A stretch of DNA of 7,682 bases. Source: an uncultured Chloroflexota bacterium (lineage in GTDB: Bacteria > Chloroflexota > Anaerolineae > Promineifilales > Promineifilaceae). Shown one piece after another: positions 5,343 to 7,682 of this stretch. Where the stretch lies: NCBI GenBank assembly GCA_937958365.1, contig CALFEW010000831.1:1-7682 (forward strand), written 5' to 3'. The notes under the pieces were generated by a model. The model was given only the letters and a program-made list of their open reading frames with translations, searched no databases and was not told the DNA's origin. Numbering within the stretch: the stretch's first letter is position 1; each line of letters begins with the position of its first letter. Position numbers and translations under genes: made by a program.

Positions 5343-6680
5343 TTACTCGCTCTCTTTCCGCTGCGCCGGCAGACGCTTTTCGGTGCGCAGTTGCCGCTGC
5401 AAATCTACCAGTTGGGGAACCAGACTGGTCGGCAGCGTCTGGAATTGCTGTGACTGTCGGGCCATTTTTTCCAACGCCTCCACCATGCGCAAAGCGACCA
5501 CTTCCCGCATGGTTCCCACGCCGCCGGCCCGCCGGGCATTTTCCAGGCCCTCCATAATCGCCTGAATCATAATCACTTCCGCCTCGGCCCGCGCGATTTC
5601 CATTTCTGTCAGGGAATTGGCGCGTCCTTCGGCTACCGTGAGCTGGGCGTCTGTTTCCAGGTCGGCTTTCCAGCGTTCGATGTATTGCTGTTGGGCGTCC
5701 GGCTGCTCCAACCGGCCGATGTAGGCGCTGAGCAGCTCTATGCCCACGTTGACCAACGAACCGCGCAGCAGGCGCTCCAATTCCTGGTTGAGCGTCAGGT
5801 ACGGGTCGCGGCGGCCCTGTGGGTAAAGCAGTTCGTCGAGGCGGTATTTGGCGACGATGGTGGATAGGACGCCGCGGGCCATGTTGCCCGGCGCGTCTTG
5901 CCAGGTAAAAATTTGCTCGTCGTCCCGGTTGGTTTCAGCGTAGGCGGCCAGGCGCACGGCTTCGGCGCTGTAGGGGAATGGGTTTTCGCGGGTAGAGGTT
6001 GGGCCGCCGGTTTCAATCCGAAAGGTGAGGGTCACGTCGGCGGTCACGTCAATGCCTTCCAGCGTCACCAGGGGCACTTCGCTGAGGAAGCGCTCTTGGG
6101 TGCGCAAATCGAGCAGGGTGTGGATATATTCAAAACGGCCGAGTTTTTGTTTGCCGGGGGGGAGGATGCGGTAGTAACGGCCGTTCACCTCCGTCACCGC
6201 CACTTCGCCCACCGGTATCTGGACCAGGCCGGGTCCACCCACACGCAGCAGTTCTGAACTCTCGCGCAGTTTAGCCAGGGTTCTACTGGATACGGCCGTT
6301 GCCGTCCCTTGCGCCGTCTCGCCCACCAACCGCACCAAAAAGCGCCGGGCAACGCTGCTGTCTGGCAAATCATACAAGACGCGCACCAGACTGACCGCCG
6401 CCAGGTAAGCCAATACCCAGCCCACAATCACCGGAATAAAATGACGCAGCACACGCGGATGAAAAAATTCAACCAGCATAACGATGGGCGGCGGCAGCGG
6501 GGGCATTCCCGGCAGCAGCGTCTGCCAGCGATTGTTCAACGAAACTGTGAGGTCCAGGCGCTCCAAAGCGTGCGCAAACACCCAATAAAGAATCACGCTG
6601 ACCACCATGATCGCCAGGAATGCGCCACGCGAAACCGGCAACGTCGTGGAAGTGGGGGCCGGACGAGTACGACGCCTCAC
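5343..6680 (-). CDS. SPFH/band 7 (stomatin/prohibitin-like) membrane protein, second of a tandem pair
   Basis: A 445-residue protein. Two hydrophobic segments (about 20-39 and 81-103, with a possible extra one near 65-73) anchor it in the membrane. An SPFH domain follows from ~146 to ~340, with GPGLVQIPVGE, LLDLRTQERFLSEVPLVTLEGIDVTADVTLTFRI as its conserved strand block (189-222), then a helical, probably coiled-coil region (~338-400) rich in Ala/Glu/Arg. Family members form ring- or cage-like membrane scaffolds, often with proteases or in lipid microdomains; that role here is inferred. The start is GTG at 6680, overlapping the TGA of the first SPFH gene (GTGA), with a strong GGAGGAG 8 nt upstream. 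The C-terminal REVVALRMVEALEKM matches SEVVTLRMIEAFEEA of the first SPFH protein, showing they are paralogues. Confidence 0.9.
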   Translation of the reverse strand: MRRRTRPAPTSTTLPVSRGAFLAIMVVSVILYWVFAHALERLDLTVSLNNRWQTLLPGMPPLPPPIVMLVEFFHPRVLRHFIPVIVGWVLAYLAAVSLVRVLYDLPDSSVARRFLVRLVGETAQGTATAVSSRTLAKLRESSELLRVGGPGLVQIPVGEVAVTEVNGRYYRILPPGKQKLGRFEYIHTLLDLRTQERFLSEVPLVTLEGIDVTADVTLTFRIETGGPTSTRENPFPYSAEAVRLAAYAETNRDDEQIFTWQDAPGNMARGVLSTIVAKYRLDELLYPQGRRDPYLTLNQELERLLRGSLVNVGIELLSAYIGRLEQPDAQQQYIERWKADLETDAQLTVAEGRANSLTEMEIARAEAEVIMIQAIMEGLENARRAGGVGTMREVVALRMVEALEKMARQSQQFQTLPTSLVPQLVDLQRQLRTEKRLPAQRKESE

Positions 6681-7682
6681 GATTGTGGCTCCTCCAATTC
6701 CTCGATCCAGGCAAGCATTTCGCGGGAACTATCCACCATGCTGGTCAGCGCCGGCTGCGGGATTAGCGCCTTCAGCGAAGCGTCGGAAACCGCTTCTTCA
6801 AACGCTTCAATCATGCGCAGCGTCACCACTTCGCTCAGGTTGATGTTGTCGTCGCGGCGCATAGCCAGAATGTTTTGCGTGATATTGTCTATGATTTCGA
6901 TTTGCGCTCGCGCCCGCGCCCGTCGCAGGCGGCGTTCGGCTTCGGCGTCGCCTCTGGCGCGGCGCACCAGGATTTCGCCCTGCCATTTGGCCTGCCACTG
7001 CTTGATGCGCTGGGCCGACACCGCTTCTGGCAGCGTGAGTCGGCTGGTTCCCACGTTGAGAATCTCTACCCCCACCAGCATCTCGTTGCGTTCCAGATTG
7101 CGCTGGATGCGCTGCCGAATCTCGTTGAGGGGGCCAATCCCATTGGCGTCTACTTGATACAGCTCATCCAGGGTGTATTGGGTAATTTCGGCCACCAGCA
7201 AGGCAGCCGCTTGCGGCGCAACCTGGCTGGACCAGCGGCGCAGGTTGTCGGCGGGGTCTACACTGCCAGCGTAATTCACCTGAAAAACGGCGTCTGGGTT
7301 GTAGGGATAAACCAGGTTGTCTGGCGAAAGGTCTGGTTCTTCTTGCCAGATGCGGAACAGCACAAACACGTCTAACTCCACCGGGATGCCATCGCGGGTG
7401 TTGGCCTTGACGCGCTGTGAACGGGTGTGGCGGCGCAAATCAATGACCTGGGAAACGCTTTCGCCTGTGTAGAGGACGACAAAACCAGGACCGGCCGGGC
7501 GGGAATAACCTGAACCTTTGACGAGGGCCAGGACTTGGTGGCTGCGGCCAATGCCGCTGCGCAGCGTTTTGAAGCTGGGTGGTAAAGCCGTTGCCGCGGA
7601 GGAAACGGCCGTTTTCCCCCCTCGTCTTGTCAGGCGTGGCTCTGGTGCGGGGCGCTTGGGGGGAGATAGATAGTTACGCCAC
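6677..7682 (-). CDS. SPFH/band 7 protein, first of a tandem pair; 5' end beyond the window
   Basis: The minus-strand frame stays open to the right edge of the window, giving 334 visible residues. A TTG at 7438 lies inside the SPFH domain and cannot be the start. Upstream of it the frame reads SGIGRSHQVLALVKGSGY and then GPGFVVLYTGESVSQVIDL, a typical SPFH beginning. It contains no ATG, GTG or TTG up to 7682, so the start lies outside. The SPFH core spans about 7560-7020 and a charged helical stretch, likely coiled coil (EAERRLRRARARAQIEIIDN), about 7020-6855. No membrane segment is seen in the visible part; one may lie in the missing N-terminus, as in its neighbour. The stop overlaps the start of the second SPFH gene by 4 nt (GTGA), indicating translational coupling and a likely hetero-oligomer. 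Confidence 0.88.
   Translation of the reverse strand, partial: WRNYLSPPKRPAPEPRLTRRGGKTAVSSAATALPPSFKTLRSGIGRSHQVLALVKGSGYSRPAGPGFVVLYTGESVSQVIDLRRHTRSQRVKANTRDGIPVELDVFVLFRIWQEEPDLSPDNLVYPYNPDAVFQVNYAGSVDPADNLRRWSSQVAPQAAALLVAEITQYTLDELYQVDANGIGPLNEIRQRIQRNLERNEMLVGVEILNVGTSRLTLPEAVSAQRIKQWQAKWQGEILVRRARGDAEAERRLRRARARAQIEIIDNITQNILAMRRDDNINLSEVVTLRMIEAFEEAVSDASLKALIPQPALTSMVDSSREMLAWIEELEEPQS
6689..6695 (-). promoter_or_regulatory. Strong ribosome binding site for the second SPFH gene
   Basis: The minus strand reads GGAGGAG 8 nt before the GTG at 6680. It lies within the 3' end of the first SPFH gene and supports the GTG start with the GTGA overlap. Confidence 0.8.

Larger units (their letters stand above)
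95..7612. repeat. Dispersed palindromic octamer ACGGCCGT, 16 copies
   Basis: Exact copies start at 95, 351, 949, 1453, 1683, 2149, 2294, 2515, 3265, 3404, 4525, 4667, 4744, 6177, 6292 and 7605. Thirteen of the 16 have a flanking A before or T after, giving an AACGGCCGTT-like extended form. One-sided variants ACGGCCG(A/C/G) occur at 2124, 3751, 4486, 5005 and 6135. Copies lie in coding sequence in all three phases (encoding T-A-V, N-G-R and R-P) and in the leader at 95. Coverage is uneven: none from 4752 to 6176. Base composition alone would give well under one copy. Function is unknown. Confidence 0.9.

Noticed and set aside
6309..7157. Plus-strand open frame (282 codons) antisense to both SPFH genes
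   Set aside because: It is low-complexity and Arg/Ser-rich, spans the junction of two well-supported minus-strand genes, and shows no domain.

Overview
The window looks like a chromosomal fragment of an environmental bacterium with roughly 55-60% G+C by eye. Gene content (a receiver protein without a DNA-binding domain, Pcm, a phytol-kinase-like membrane enzyme, paired SPFH proteins) and gene style would fit a Chloroflexota (Anaerolineae-like) genome. That placement is an inference; no rRNA or marker gene is present to settle it. No mobile element, tRNA, rRNA or CRISPR array is visible.

Layout. Positions 1-211 hold a strong rho-independent terminator of a gene lying to the left, then a leader with a perfect TATAAT box and a 10-bp direct repeat. 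A short plus-strand operon follows: a response regulator with a helical, TPR-like C-terminus (212-865) and, 8 nt after it, L-isoaspartate O-methyltransferase pcm (874-1533). Next is a 63-bp block of degenerate heptanucleotide repeats (1534-1596) folded as an inverted repeat, where the two gene directions converge. Everything to the right is on the minus strand. In transcription order this is: an SPFH/band 7 protein whose 5' end is off the window (6677-7682), a second SPFH protein with two membrane segments (5343-6680, GTGA overlap), a TPR protein with a Pro/Ala-rich linker (4026-5336, 6-nt gap), a PfkB-family kinase resembling pseudouridine kinase (3003-3932), a phytol/dolichol-kinase-like membrane protein (2257-2934) and a HAD phosphatase (1577-2260, ATGA overlap).

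How the genes may work together. The two SPFH proteins and the TPR protein are tightly packed and probably form one membrane-associated assembly. The phytol-kinase-like protein and the HAD phosphatase are translationally coupled, which suggests one pathway, plausibly prenol phosphate metabolism. The PfkB kinase may share the transcript without sharing the pathway. The plus-strand pair links a signalling receiver to protein repair.

The most unusual signal is not a gene. The palindromic octamer ACGGCCGT occurs 16 times in 7.7 kb, in all reading frames and also between genes, where well under one copy would be expected. This resembles the HIP1 palindrome of cyanobacteria.
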